Shown piece by piece: positions 17,776-26,192 of a stretch of 64,000 nucleotides of DNA (positions are counted from its first letter, which is position 1; each line of letters opens with the position of its first letter). The translations under genes were made by a program, and so were the position numbers. The notes under the pieces are model-generated. The model saw only the letters and a program-made list of their open reading frames with translations, was not told where the DNA came from and did not search any database. Source of the stretch: Albimonas marina (GTDB lineage Bacteria; Pseudomonadota; Alphaproteobacteria; Rhodobacterales; Rhodobacteraceae); the NCBI RefSeq assembly GCF_029223255.1, contig NZ_JARHUC010000004.1:558001-622000 (forward strand), read 5' to 3'.

Positions 17776-18803
17776 GCTTCGACGGACACGCCCAGGCGAT
17801 CCCCGGCGGCGCCTCCCCCTCGGACGAACGGCCGCTGCTGGAGGCCGTCGGCCTCTCGGTCCGCTTCGCGATGCCCAAGGCCTCGCCCTTCGCGGAGCGC
17901 GACCACCTCCACGCCGTGCGCGGGGTGAACTTCAAGGTCCACGCCGGCCGCACGCTGGGCATCGTGGGCGAGAGCGGCTCGGGCAAGACCACCACCGCCA
18001 TGGCCGCCGTGCGCCTGACCGAGGCCTGGGACGGCGCGGTGCTGTTCGAGGGCCGCGACGTCCTGAAGATGGGCCCCGAGGAGCTGCGCCGCCAGCGCCG
18101 CGACATGCAGGTGATCTTCCAGGACCCCTATTCCTCGCTCAACCCCCGCGACCGCGTCGGCGCCATCGTGCGCGAGCCGCTGGACCTGATGGACGTGGGC
18201 GAGAAGGCCGACCGCGCCGACCGGGTGAAGGAGCTGTTCTCCCTCGTCGGCCTGCGCCCCGACCAGATGGCGCTGTTCCCCCACCAGTTCTCCGGCGGCC
18301 AGCGGCAGCGGATCTCCATCGCCCGGGCGCTGGCGACGAACCCCAAGCTGATCGTGTGCGACGAGCCGGTCTCGGCGCTGGACGTGGCGATCCAGGCGCA
18401 GGTGCTGAACCTGCTGCGCCGGCTGCAGGACCAGTTCGGGCTGAGCTACCTCTTCATCTCCCACGACCTGGGCGTGGTGCAGTTCATCTGCGACGACATC
18501 GCGGTGATGTACCTGGGCGAGATCGTGGAATACGCCGACCGGCCCACGCTGTTCGCCACGCCCCGGCACGCGTACACGTCCGCGCTGCTCGACGCGGCCC
18601 CCTCGCTCGCGCGGCGCAAGTCGGCGGGCTATTCGCGGGCGGGCGCGGTGAAGGGGGACCCGCCCTCGCCGATGAACCTGCCTAAGGGCTGCGCCTTCGC
18701 CTCCCGCTGCCCCCGCGCGCAGGCCCGCTGCACCGACGAGAAACCCGTGCTGCGACCCGTCGACGGCGCGAGGGTCGCCTGCCATTTCCCTCTGGAAGGC
18801 TGA
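17772..18803 (+). CDS. ABC transporter ATP-binding protein, DppF/OppF type
   Basis: A 343-residue ATPase with Walker A GESGSGKTT, Q loop FQDPYSSLNPRDRVG, signature FSGGQRQRISIARAL and Walker B LIVCDEPVSALD, plus the C-terminal GCAFASRCPRAQARC cysteine motif. It completes the five-part importer (receptor, two permeases, two ATPases). The aminotransferase gene starts 111 bp downstream behind its own regulatory repeat. Confidence 0.95.
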   Translation: MSFDGHAQAIPGGASPSDERPLLEAVGLSVRFAMPKASPFAERDHLHAVRGVNFKVHAGRTLGIVGESGSGKTTTAMAAVRLTEAWDGAVLFEGRDVLKMGPEELRRQRRDMQVIFQDPYSSLNPRDRVGAIVREPLDLMDVGEKADRADRVKELFSLVGLRPDQMALFPHQFSGGQRQRISIARALATNPKLIVCDEPVSALDVAIQAQVLNLLRRLQDQFGLSYLFISHDLGVVQFICDDIAVMYLGEIVEYADRPTLFATPRHAYTSALLDAAPSLARRKSAGYSRAGAVKGDPPSPMNLPKGCAFASRCPRAQARCTDEKPVLRPVDGARVACHFPLEG

Positions 18804-18809
18804 ACCCAT

Positions 18810-18840
18810 CTGGTCCTAGGCTCGCGCCAGCCTGGTCCTA
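18810..18840 (+). promoter_or_regulatory. TauR-type direct repeat upstream of the aminotransferase gene
   Basis: CTGGTCCTA occurs twice, identically, at 18810-18818 and 18832-18840, starts 22 bp apart (two helical turns). The second copy abuts a weak promoter, TATGAC (18839-18844), 17 nt, TATGCC (18862-18867), as expected for an activator binding at -35. The repeat nearly matches the CTGGACYTAA repeats I recall for TauR at the R. capsulatus tpa promoter. Confidence 0.7.
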
Positions 18841-18914
18841 TGACCCGCCCCCCGGCGCTGATATGCCGGCATCATGCATCCGCCGCACCTGCCGGGGATG
18901 AAAGGAGTTCCGAT

Positions 18915-20300
18915 ATGAACGTCGCCGCCAATCCCAACGACCTCTCCGACGTCATCGCCGCCGACAAGGCCAACGTCTGGCACCACCTGGTGCAGCACGC
19001 GATGTTCGAGACGGTCGATCCCAAGATCATCGTCGAGGGCAAGGGCATCCGCGTCTGGGACGCGACCGGCCGCGAGATGATCGACGCCGTCTCGGGCGGC
19101 GTGTGGACCGTCAACGTCGGCTACGGCCGCGAGCGGATCGCCGACGCCGTGCGCGACCAGCTGGTGAAGATGAACTACTTCGCCGGCGCCGCCGGCTCGA
19201 TCCCCGGGGCGCTCTTCGCCCAGAAGCTGATCGAGAAGATGCCGGGCATGACCCGCGTCTACTACTCGAACTCCGGATCCGAGGCCAACGAGAAGGCCTA
19301 CAAGATGATCCGCCAGATCGCGCACAAGAAGTACGGCGGCAAGAAGTACAAAATCCTGTTCCGCGAGCGCGACTACCACGGCACCACCATCGCAGCCCTC
19401 GCCTCCGGCGGCCAGCCCGAGCGGGCGGCGCAGTACGGGCCGTTCCCCGACGGCTTCGTGCAGGTCCCCCACTGCCTCGAGTACCGCAAGCAGTGGGACG
19501 TCGAGAACTACGGCCGCCGCGCCGCCGACGCGATCGAGGAGGTGATCCTGCGCGAGGGCCCCGAGACCGTGGGCGGCCTGGTGCTGGAGCCGATCACCGC
19601 CGGCGGCGGCGTCATCACCCCGCCCGAGGGCTACTGGGAGCGGGTGCAGGAGATCTGCGAGAAGTACGACATCCTGCTGCACATCGACGAGGTCGTCTGC
19701 GGCATGGGCCGCACGGGCGAGTGGTTCGGCTACCAGAACTTCGGCGTGAAGCCCGACATCGTGACGATGGCGAAGGGCGTCGCCTCGGGCTACGCGGCGA
19801 TCTCGTGCACCGTCACGACCGAGCGCGTCTTCGACATGTTCAAGGACGACAGCTCCGATCCGCTGAACTACTTCCGCGACATCTCCACCTTCGGCGGCTG
19901 CACGGCCGGCCCGGCGGCGGCGCTCGAGAACATGAAGATCCTCGAGGAGGAGAAGCTGCTCGAGAACACCAAGGCCCGCGGCAAGCAGCTTATGGCGCGG
20001 CTCGAGGACATCAAGGCCAAGCATGAGATCGTGGGCGACGTCCGCGGCCTGGGCCTGTTCCAGGGCCTCGAGCTGGTGGCGAACCGCGAGACCAAGGAGC
20101 CGCTGGACGAGAAGATCGTCGCCAAGGTGGTCGCCGCCGTCGGCGCCCGCGGGGTGATGATCGGGATGACCAACCGCTCGCTCCCCGGCCTGAACAACAC
20201 GCTGTGCCTGTCGCCCGCGCTGATCGCCACCGAGGCCGACATCGACGCCATCGCCGACGCGGTCGAGGGCGCCATCGCCGAGATCGCCGCGACCCTCTGA
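18915..20300 (+). CDS. tpa: Taurine:pyruvate aminotransferase (class III, PLP)
   Basis: A 461-residue class III aminotransferase. Visible signatures: DAVSGGVWTVNVGYGRE near 58-74, YYSNSGSEANEKAYKMIRQI near 116-135, LLHIDEVVCGMGRTG near 254-268 and the PLP lysine in VTMAKGVASGY near residue 285. The overall wording, especially the VWTVNVGYGRE and SLPGLNNTLCLSPALIATEADID stretches, matches taurine:pyruvate aminotransferases, which convert taurine and pyruvate to sulfoacetaldehyde and alanine. Start chosen for AAAGGAG 7 nt upstream. A TauE/SafE-type exporter and an aldehyde dehydrogenase follow. Another omega-amine donor cannot be excluded. Confidence 0.85.
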   Translation: MNVAANPNDLSDVIAADKANVWHHLVQHAMFETVDPKIIVEGKGIRVWDATGREMIDAVSGGVWTVNVGYGRERIADAVRDQLVKMNYFAGAAGSIPGALFAQKLIEKMPGMTRVYYSNSGSEANEKAYKMIRQIAHKKYGGKKYKILFRERDYHGTTIAALASGGQPERAAQYGPFPDGFVQVPHCLEYRKQWDVENYGRRAADAIEEVILREGPETVGGLVLEPITAGGGVITPPEGYWERVQEICEKYDILLHIDEVVCGMGRTGEWFGYQNFGVKPDIVTMAKGVASGYAAISCTVTTERVFDMFKDDSSDPLNYFRDISTFGGCTAGPAAALENMKILEEEKLLENTKARGKQLMARLEDIKAKHEIVGDVRGLGLFQGLELVANRETKEPLDEKIVAKVVAAVGARGVMIGMTNRSLPGLNNTLCLSPALIATEADIDAIADAVEGAIAEIAATL

Positions 20301-20336
20301 TCGCGGTCTTCCGGCCCACCTGATCCGCATCGCAGA

Positions 20337-20358
20337 CCCGGCCCCGAAAGGGGCCGGG
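20337..20358 (+). terminator. GAAA-tetraloop hairpin between aminotransferase and aldehyde dehydrogenase genes
   Basis: CCCGGCCCC, GAAA loop, GGGGCCGGG: a perfect 9-bp stem 37 bp after the aminotransferase stop, no T tract. Likely a partial terminator or mRNA stabiliser. Confidence 0.65.
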
Positions 20359-20462
20359 ACCCCCCTCCGCGGCCGCCCCTGGCGACCGCGCCCTCTCCGT
20401 GCGTCTTCACGCCGGCCCCCTTTCCGCGCTTTCGCCGCGCGCAGCCGACCGGACCGATCCCG

Positions 20463-21986
20463 ATGAACAAGCCCCTCTCCCCGCTCGACGCCGCCCCCGA
20501 AGCCCTGGCCCAGGATCCCGACGCCGCCGCCCGCGACTGGCTGGCCGCGGTGGAGCGGCGCAACCTGATCGCCGGCGCGCTGGTCCCGGCGCCCGCGGGG
20601 ATGGAGGTGATCGAGCCCGCCCAGATGCGCCCGCTCGGCGTCGCCGCCGCCTCCGGCCCGCAGGAGGTGGACGCCGCCGTCGAGGCCGCCGCCGCCGCCC
20701 AGCCCGGCTGGGCCGCCATGCCCGCCCGCGCCCGCGGCAAGCTGGTCGCGCAGGCGGGCCGCCTGCTCGCCGCCCAGGCCGAACCCGTCGCCCGCCTGCT
20801 GGCGCGCGAGACCGGCAAGGCCCTGCGCACCGAGTGCCGGGGGGAGCTGGCGGTCGCCGCCGACCTGCTGGAGTTCTACGGCGGCCTCGGCTCCGAGCTG
20901 AAGGGCGAGACCATTCCCTTCGACCCGAAGACCCTGTCGGTCACCACGCTGGAGCCGCTGGGCGTCGTCGCCGCGATCCTGCCGTGGAACGTGCCGCTGG
21001 TGCTGATGATGCTGAAGATCGCGCCCGCGCTGGTCGCCGGCAACACGGTGGTGGTGAAGGCCGCGGAGGAGGCGCCCTTCGCCACACTCGTCGCCGCCGC
21101 GATCCTCGACCAGGTGCTGCCGGACGGCGTGGTCAACGTGGTGGTCGGCGACGGGCTGGAGTGCGGCGCCCCGCTGACCAACCATCCCAAGATCGCGAAG
21201 ATCACCTTCACCGGCTCGGAGGAGGTCGGCGAGACGGTCTACGGCGCCGGCGCCGACCGCATCATCCCCGTCTCGCTGGAGCTGGGCGGCAAGTCCCCGA
21301 TGATCGTGTGCGCCGACGCGGACCTGGAGAAGACCGTGGCCGGCGCGGTCGCCGGCATGCGCTTCACCCGCCAGGGGCAGAGCTGCACCGCCGCCTCGCG
21401 CATCTACGTGCATCGCGAACTCTACGACGCCTTCCTCGCCGCCCTGACCGCGAAGCTGGAGGGGCTGGCGATCGGCGATCCGCTGGACGAGGCGACCGAC
21501 GTCGGCACCATCATCTCCGTCACCCAGAAGGCCACCGTCGAGCGCTACGTCGCCATCGCCGAGGCCACCCCCGGCGCGACGGTCGTGCGCATCGGCAAGC
21601 TGCCGGAGGAGGGGGTCGCCCCCGACCTCTTCATGCAGCCCACCCTGCTGCTGGACCTGCCCGAGGACAGCCCCTGCGTGCAGGAGGAGATCTTCGGCCC
21701 CGTCTGCGTGATCCAGGCCTGGGACGACTACGAGGCCGTGATCGCCGCCGCCAACGCCACCCGCTACGGGCTGGCGGCGACGATCTGGACGCGGGACCTC
21801 GGCGTGGCGCTCGACGCCTCGCGCCGGGTGAACGCGGGCTACGTGCAGGTGAACCAGAACCTGACCATCCAGCCGAACCTGAGCTACGGCGGCTTCGGCC
21901 GCTCGGGCCTGGGCAAGGAGGCCTCGCTCGAGGCGATGCTGGCCCACTTCACCCGCAACAAGACCATCGTGCTGGCGGGCATGTAA
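20463..21986 (+). CDS. NAD(P)-dependent aldehyde dehydrogenase, candidate sulfoacetaldehyde dehydrogenase
   Basis: A 507-residue ALDH superfamily enzyme with the catalytic Glu in LELGGKSP (about residue 273), catalytic Cys in RQGQSCTAASR (about 307), the cofactor motif FTGSEEVGE (about 250) and the EEIFGPV motif (about 415). ALDHs oxidise aldehydes to acids. Placed between taurine:pyruvate aminotransferase and a TauE/SafE exporter, it resembles safD of Neptuniibacter caesariensis, where sulfoacetaldehyde is oxidised to sulfoacetate for export. Family certain; substrate is inferred from neighbours only. Confidence 0.88.
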   Translation: MNKPLSPLDAAPEALAQDPDAAARDWLAAVERRNLIAGALVPAPAGMEVIEPAQMRPLGVAAASGPQEVDAAVEAAAAAQPGWAAMPARARGKLVAQAGRLLAAQAEPVARLLARETGKALRTECRGELAVAADLLEFYGGLGSELKGETIPFDPKTLSVTTLEPLGVVAAILPWNVPLVLMMLKIAPALVAGNTVVVKAAEEAPFATLVAAAILDQVLPDGVVNVVVGDGLECGAPLTNHPKIAKITFTGSEEVGETVYGAGADRIIPVSLELGGKSPMIVCADADLEKTVAGAVAGMRFTRQGQSCTAASRIYVHRELYDAFLAALTAKLEGLAIGDPLDEATDVGTIISVTQKATVERYVAIAEATPGATVVRIGKLPEEGVAPDLFMQPTLLLDLPEDSPCVQEEIFGPVCVIQAWDDYEAVIAAANATRYGLAATIWTRDLGVALDASRRVNAGYVQVNQNLTIQPNLSYGGFGRSGLGKEASLEAMLAHFTRNKTIVLAGM

Positions 21987-21990
21987 GGGC

Positions 21991-22788
21991 GTGGAGGCCC
22001 TGGCGGAGTTCTGGTCGGCCTGGGCGCCGGAGGCGGGGACGCTGGTCCTCGCCTGCCTCGCCGTCGCCGCGGCGGGGGTGCTTCGGGGGCTGACCGGCTT
22101 CGGCTTCGCGCTGGCCGCGGTGCCGCTGCTGTCGATGTTCCTCGCCCCCGCCGCCTCGGTGGCGCTGGTGATCTGCCTGCAGGCGATGGTGGGCTTCCGG
22201 GACCTGGTGCAGGTGGGGCGGCTGGTGGACTGGGCGTCCGTCTCGCGTCTCTCGGTCGGCTCGCTGGTCGGAACGCCCGTCGGCGTGGCGCTGCTGGCGT
22301 GGCTGGACCCGGCGGCCATGCGGCTCGCCATCGCCGCGCTGGTGGGGCTGGGGCTGGCGATGTTGCTGCGCCCCGGCAAGGTCCCGGTCCCGGCGGAGCC
22401 CTCGGCCGGCGCGCCGCGGGGGGCGCTGCCGACGGGGCTCGCCTCGGGCGTCTTCGGCGGTCTCGCGGCGATGGCCGGGCCGCCGGCGATCGTGTGGTAC
22501 ATGCGCGCCGGACACCGGCCGGCGGTGATGCGCGCCAGCCTGATGGTGTTCTTCTTCATCGGCTCGGTCTTCGCCGCGCCGATGATGGCTTGGAACGGGG
22601 TGCTGGGCGCCTCGACCGTGGCGCTGGCGGTCTGCGCGCTGCCGGTGCTGATCCTGTCGACCTCGGCCGGGGCGCGGCTCTTCGCGCGCACCACCGACGC
22701 GGGCTACCGCAAGGTGGCGCTGGGGGTGCTGGCGGCGATGGCCGCGGCCTCGGCCGTCCGCGGCGCGATGGACCTGCTGGGGGGCTGA
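21991..22788 (+). CDS. TauE/SafE (DUF81) family membrane exporter
   Basis: A 265-residue membrane protein with about seven or eight hydrophobic segments and the two internal family motifs (Arg-Gly-Leu-Thr-Gly-Phe-Gly near 32-38 and GVFGGLAAMAGPP near 152-164). TauE/SafE proteins export sulfite, sulfoacetate or other sulfonates. GTG start 4 bp after the aldehyde dehydrogenase stop, so co-transcribed with it. In this context it is probably a sulfoacetate or sulfite exporter. Confidence 0.88.
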   Translation: MEALAEFWSAWAPEAGTLVLACLAVAAAGVLRGLTGFGFALAAVPLLSMFLAPAASVALVICLQAMVGFRDLVQVGRLVDWASVSRLSVGSLVGTPVGVALLAWLDPAAMRLAIAALVGLGLAMLLRPGKVPVPAEPSAGAPRGALPTGLASGVFGGLAAMAGPPAIVWYMRAGHRPAVMRASLMVFFFIGSVFAAPMMAWNGVLGASTVALAVCALPVLILSTSAGARLFARTTDAGYRKVALGVLAAMAAASAVRGAMDLLGG

Positions 22789-22802
22789 CGGCCCCGCCCC
22801 TA

Positions 22803-22872
22803 CGACCATGGTCGCGTTGCGCGCGCGGCCCCCTCCGCCAGACTGTCGCAGGGTCCGGAACGCCTCCGGACC
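22803..22872 (+). promoter_or_regulatory. Palindrome and leader hairpin upstream of pqqA
   Basis: CGACCATGGTCG (22803-22814) is a perfect 12-bp palindrome. GGTCCGGA (22852-22859) and TCCGGACC (22865-22872) form an 8-bp perfect stem with a 5-nt loop, ending 23 bp before the pqqA start. The hairpin could end transcription from the exporter gene, or act in the pqqA leader; the palindrome could be an operator. Confidence 0.4.
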
Positions 22873-22895
22873 GCGATGAACCAGCGGAGGAAACC

Positions 22896-22994
22896 ATGGC
22901 CTGGACCACCCCCAAGATCGACGAGATCTCCTGCGGCATGGAGATCAACATGTACTTCCCGGCCGAAGACCGGGAAGCCGACGAGCTGTTCTGA
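22896..22994 (+). CDS. pqqA: PQQ precursor peptide PqqA
   Basis: A 32-residue peptide. Glu16 and Tyr20 in the Glu-Ile-Asn-Met-Tyr core are the residues that PqqE cross-links to make pyrroloquinoline quinone. The N-terminus (Trp-Thr-Thr-Pro-Lys) and acidic tail match PqqA. A GGAGG-like site lies 8 nt before the ATG. First gene of pqqABCDE; pqqB starts 16 bp downstream. Confidence 0.97.
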   Translation: MAWTTPKIDEISCGMEINMYFPAEDREADELF

Positions 22995-23010
22995 GGCGCG
23001 GAGGCCGGTC

Positions 23011-23916
23011 GTGGCGGGACTCGAGATCATCGTGCTCGGCGCCGCGGCCGGCGGCGGCCTGCCGCAATGGAACTGCGGCTGCGCCAATTGCGACGCCGCA
23101 CGGGCGGGGCGGCTTCCCCCGATGACGCAGAGCTCGCTCGCGGTCTCCGCCGACGGGCGCGACTGGGCCATCGTCAACGCCTCGCCCGACATCGGCCGAC
23201 AGATGGCCGCGACCCCGGCCTTGCACCCCACGGGGCCGCGGACCTCTCCGCTGAAGGCGGTGCTGCTGACCAACGGCGACATCGACCACGTCGGCGGGCT
23301 GCTGACCCTGCGGGAGAAGCAGCCCTTCGATCTCTGGGCCACCGCCGACATCGGCCGGGCGCTGGCCGACAACCCGGTCTTCGGCGCCGTGGACCCCGCG
23401 CTGGTCCCCCGCCGGACGGCCCGGCTGGAAGAGCCGTTCCCGCTCCTCCCCGGCCTGACCGCCACCCTCTTCGCCACGCCCGGCAAGGTCCCCCTCTACC
23501 TCGAGGGCGACGGCGAGGGCCTGCAGACCGACGTCGAGGGCGAGCAGACCGTGGGCGTCCTGCTCGAGGCCGCCGGCCGCCGCGCCGTGATCGCCCCCGG
23601 CTGCGCCCGCATGACGCCGGCGCTCGCCGCGCGGATCGAGGGCTGCGACCTCCTCTTCTTCGACGGCACCCTGTGGGAGGACGACGAGATGATCCGCATG
23701 GGGCTCGGCGCCAAGACCGGCCGGCGCATGGGGCACATGTCGATGTCGGGCCCCGAGGGCTCGATGGCGGCGCTGGCCGAGGTGCCGGTGGGCCGCCGCA
23801 TCTACGTTCACGTCAACAACTCCAACCCCGCCATCCGCCCCGACGGGCCGGAGCGGCGGGCGCTGGAGGCGGCGGGCTGGACGCTCGCCCAGGACGGCAT
23901 GGAGTTCCGCGCATGA
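23011..23916 (+). CDS. pqqB: PQQ biosynthesis protein PqqB
   Basis: A 301-residue metallo-beta-lactamase-fold protein. The opening LGAAAGGGLPQWNCGCANC and the TNGDIDHVGGLLTLREKQPF stretch are characteristic of PqqB, as is the late HVNNSNP motif. PqqB hydroxylates the tyrosine-derived part of the processed intermediate. GTG start with GGAGG 6 nt upstream. Overlaps pqqC by 4 bp. Length is normal for the family. Confidence 0.96.
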   Translation: MAGLEIIVLGAAAGGGLPQWNCGCANCDAARAGRLPPMTQSSLAVSADGRDWAIVNASPDIGRQMAATPALHPTGPRTSPLKAVLLTNGDIDHVGGLLTLREKQPFDLWATADIGRALADNPVFGAVDPALVPRRTARLEEPFPLLPGLTATLFATPGKVPLYLEGDGEGLQTDVEGEQTVGVLLEAAGRRAVIAPGCARMTPALAARIEGCDLLFFDGTLWEDDEMIRMGLGAKTGRRMGHMSMSGPEGSMAALAEVPVGRRIYVHVNNSNPAIRPDGPERRALEAAGWTLAQDGMEFRA

Positions 23917-24695
23917 TGGATGGATCGTTCCCCGCCCCCGCTCCCGCCCGCGAGGCCCAGAGCCGGGAGGCCTTCGAGGCCCGCCTGCGCGCCATCGGGG
24001 CCGCGCGCTACCACGACCGCCACCCGTTCCATCACCGCCTGCACGGCGGCGAGTGCTCCCCCGACGAGGTGCGCGCCTGGGTGGTGAACCGCTGGTGGTA
24101 CCAGTCCCGCATCCCGATGAAGGACGCCGCCTTCATGAGCCGGGTCGAGGACCCCGCCCTGCGCCGCGAATGGCGCTCGCGCATCGAGAACCACGACGGC
24201 TCGGACGGCGCGCCGGGCGGCATCGCCCGCTGGCTGAAGCTGGCCGAGGCGGTGGGGCTGGACCCGGATTACGTCGCCTCCGGCCGGGGCGTGCTGCCCG
24301 CCACCCGCTTCGCCGTGGACGCCTACGTGCGCTTCGTGCGCGACATGCCGCTGCTGGACGCGGTCGCGTCCTCGCTGACCGAGATGTTCGCGCCCAAGAT
24401 CCACGCCGACCGGATCGAGGGGCTGCTGCGCCACTACGCCTTCGCCGACGAGACCTCGCTCTCCTATTTCCGCACCCGGCTGGTCGAGGCGCCCAGGGAC
24501 GTGGCCTTCGGCCTCGCCTGGGTGCTGGACCACGCCGACACGGCCGAGAAGCAGGACGCCGCCGCCGCGGCGCTGACCTTCAAGACCGACGTGCTGTGGG
24601 CCCAGCTCGACGCCCTGTGGCACGGCTATGTCGAGGGCCACGCCCCGCCCGGCGCCTGGCGGCCCGGCGAGGGTCTGCTGGCGGCCCGGTCGTGA
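23913..24695 (+). CDS. pqqC: Pyrroloquinoline-quinone synthase PqqC
   Basis: A 260-residue all-helical oxidase that performs the final ring closure and eight-electron oxidation to PQQ. Family landmarks include YHDRHPFHHRLHGGECSPDEVRAWVVNRWWYQ (about residues 35-66), IPMKDAAFMSR and the RENHDG-like segment near 90, with the expected active-site His and Arg residues. ATG overlaps the pqqB stop; the stop overlaps the pqqD GTG. Confidence 0.96.
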   Translation: MMDGSFPAPAPAREAQSREAFEARLRAIGAARYHDRHPFHHRLHGGECSPDEVRAWVVNRWWYQSRIPMKDAAFMSRVEDPALRREWRSRIENHDGSDGAPGGIARWLKLAEAVGLDPDYVASGRGVLPATRFAVDAYVRFVRDMPLLDAVASSLTEMFAPKIHADRIEGLLRHYAFADETSLSYFRTRLVEAPRDVAFGLAWVLDHADTAEKQDAAAAALTFKTDVLWAQLDALWHGYVEGHAPPGAWRPGEGLLAARS

Positions 24696-24985
24696 CCGCC
24701 GCCGGCAAGAGCTTCCCCGACGAGGCGCGCCCCCGCCTGCTGCGCGGCGTTCGGGTCAAGCGCGACCGGGTGCGCGGCGCCGACGTGCTGCTGGCGCCCG
24801 AGCGGGTGCTGCGCCTCGATCCCGTCGGCTGCGCGATCCTGGCTGAGACCGACGGCGAGCGGAGCTTCGCCGAGATCGTGGCCGCGCTCGCCGCCCGCTT
24901 CGACGCGCCCCCCGCCCGGATCGCCGCCGACGCGCGAAATTTCCTGCAGACGCTGATCGACCGGCGCATGGCGGAGGCCGCATGA
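24692..24985 (+). CDS. pqqD: PQQ peptide chaperone PqqD
   Basis: A 97-residue RiPP recognition protein that binds PqqA and presents it to PqqE. The LRGVRVKRDRVRG opening strands, the LLAPERVLRLDPVGCAIL middle and the FLQTLIDRRM C-terminal helix fit PqqD. GTG start overlapping pqqC by 4 bp; it overlaps pqqE by 4 bp. Not fused to PqqC or PqqE as in some species. Confidence 0.95.
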   Translation: MTAAGKSFPDEARPRLLRGVRVKRDRVRGADVLLAPERVLRLDPVGCAILAETDGERSFAEIVAALAARFDAPPARIAADARNFLQTLIDRRMAEAA

Positions 24986-26112
24986 CCGAGACCGCGCTCG
25001 CCCCCTCTCCCGCCGCCGCTCAGCGTCCCGCGCCGCCGCCCCCGCTGGCGATGCTGGCCGAGCTGACCCACCGCTGCCCGCTGGCCTGCCCCTACTGCTC
25101 CAACCCGCTGGAGCTGACCCGCAAGGCCGCCGAACTCGACACCACCCAGTGGACCGAGATCTTCGCGCAAGCCGCGGAGCTCGGGGTCCTGCAGCTGCAT
25201 CTGTCGGGGGGAGAGCCCCTGTCGCGCAGGGATCTCGAGCCGCTGGTGCGCGCGGCCCGGGCGGTGGACCTCTACGTGAACCTCATCACTTCCGGCATCG
25301 GGCTGACCGAGAAGCGGCTGGATGCGCTGGAAGCCGCCGGCCTCGACCACGTGCAGCTGTCGCTGCAGGGGGTGGACGCGGATTCGGCCGACGAGATCGG
25401 CGGCTATCGCGGCGGCTTCGCGCGCAAGATGCAGGCGGCGAAATGGGTGGCCGCGCGGGGCATCCCGCTGACGCTGAACGCGGTGATGCATCGGAGGAAC
25501 CTCGACCGGCTCGAGGCGACCATCGCCATGGCCGTCGAGATGGGCGCGCGCAGGCTCGAGGTCGCCACCGTCCAGTTCCATGGCTGGGCGAGCCTCAACC
25601 GCGGCGCCCTGATGCCCACCCGCGCCCAGGCCGAGCGCGCCGCGGCCGTGGTCCGCGAGGCGCGCCGGCGCCTGAAGGGCGTGCTCGCCATCGACTACGT
25701 CCCCGCCGACCACCACGCGGACTTTCCGAAGGCCTGCATGGGGGGCTGGGGCTCGACGGGGCTGAACGTGACGCCGGACGGGACGGTGCTGCCCTGCCAC
25801 GCGGCGCAGACCATTCCCGGTCTTCGGTTCGAGCGGGCGCCCGAGACGCCGCTGGGCGAGATCTGGCGCGAGAGCCCGGCCTTCCAGGCCTATCGCGGGA
25901 CCGACTGGATGCAGGAGCCCTGCCGCTCCTGCGACCGCAAGCTGAAGGACTTCGGCGGCTGCCGCTGCCAGGCGATGGCCATGACCGGCGATCCGGCGGC
26001 GACCGACCCGGTGTGTTCGCGCTCGCCCCACCGCGGGGCGCTGACGGCGGCGGCGGAGCGTGAGTCGCAGGACGCCGGCGCGGCGCTGACCTATCGGGCG
26101 GGGCCCGGCTGA
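24982..26112 (+). CDS. pqqE: Radical SAM PqqA peptide cyclase PqqE
   Basis: A 376-residue radical SAM/SPASM enzyme that joins Glu16 and Tyr20 of PqqA. The SAM cluster motif CxxxCxxC is at Cys32, Cys36 and Cys39, followed by the LSGGEPL motif near 73. The C-terminal SPASM domain has cysteines in the Cys-Met-Gly-Gly-Trp and Leu-Pro-Cys-His segments and in the CRSC...CRC...C cluster near 313-340. Last gene of the operon; a dispersed palindromic element follows. Confidence 0.96.
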   Translation: MTETALAPSPAAAQRPAPPPPLAMLAELTHRCPLACPYCSNPLELTRKAAELDTTQWTEIFAQAAELGVLQLHLSGGEPLSRRDLEPLVRAARAVDLYVNLITSGIGLTEKRLDALEAAGLDHVQLSLQGVDADSADEIGGYRGGFARKMQAAKWVAARGIPLTLNAVMHRRNLDRLEATIAMAVEMGARRLEVATVQFHGWASLNRGALMPTRAQAERAAAVVREARRRLKGVLAIDYVPADHHADFPKACMGGWGSTGLNVTPDGTVLPCHAAQTIPGLRFERAPETPLGEIWRESPAFQAYRGTDWMQEPCRSCDRKLKDFGGCRCQAMAMTGDPAATDPVCSRSPHRGALTAAAERESQDAGAALTYRAGPG

Positions 26113-26192
26113 GGGCGGCGGGGGGCCTCCGAGGCGGGGCTCGTCGGCTGGCAGCTGCGCTGGGGCGCGCAAGCGCGCCCGGGGCGCTTCGG

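Noticed and set aside
24982-26112. A pqqF gene as part of the pqq operon
   Set aside because: The operon ends at pqqE; the next plus-strand gene is several kilobases away.
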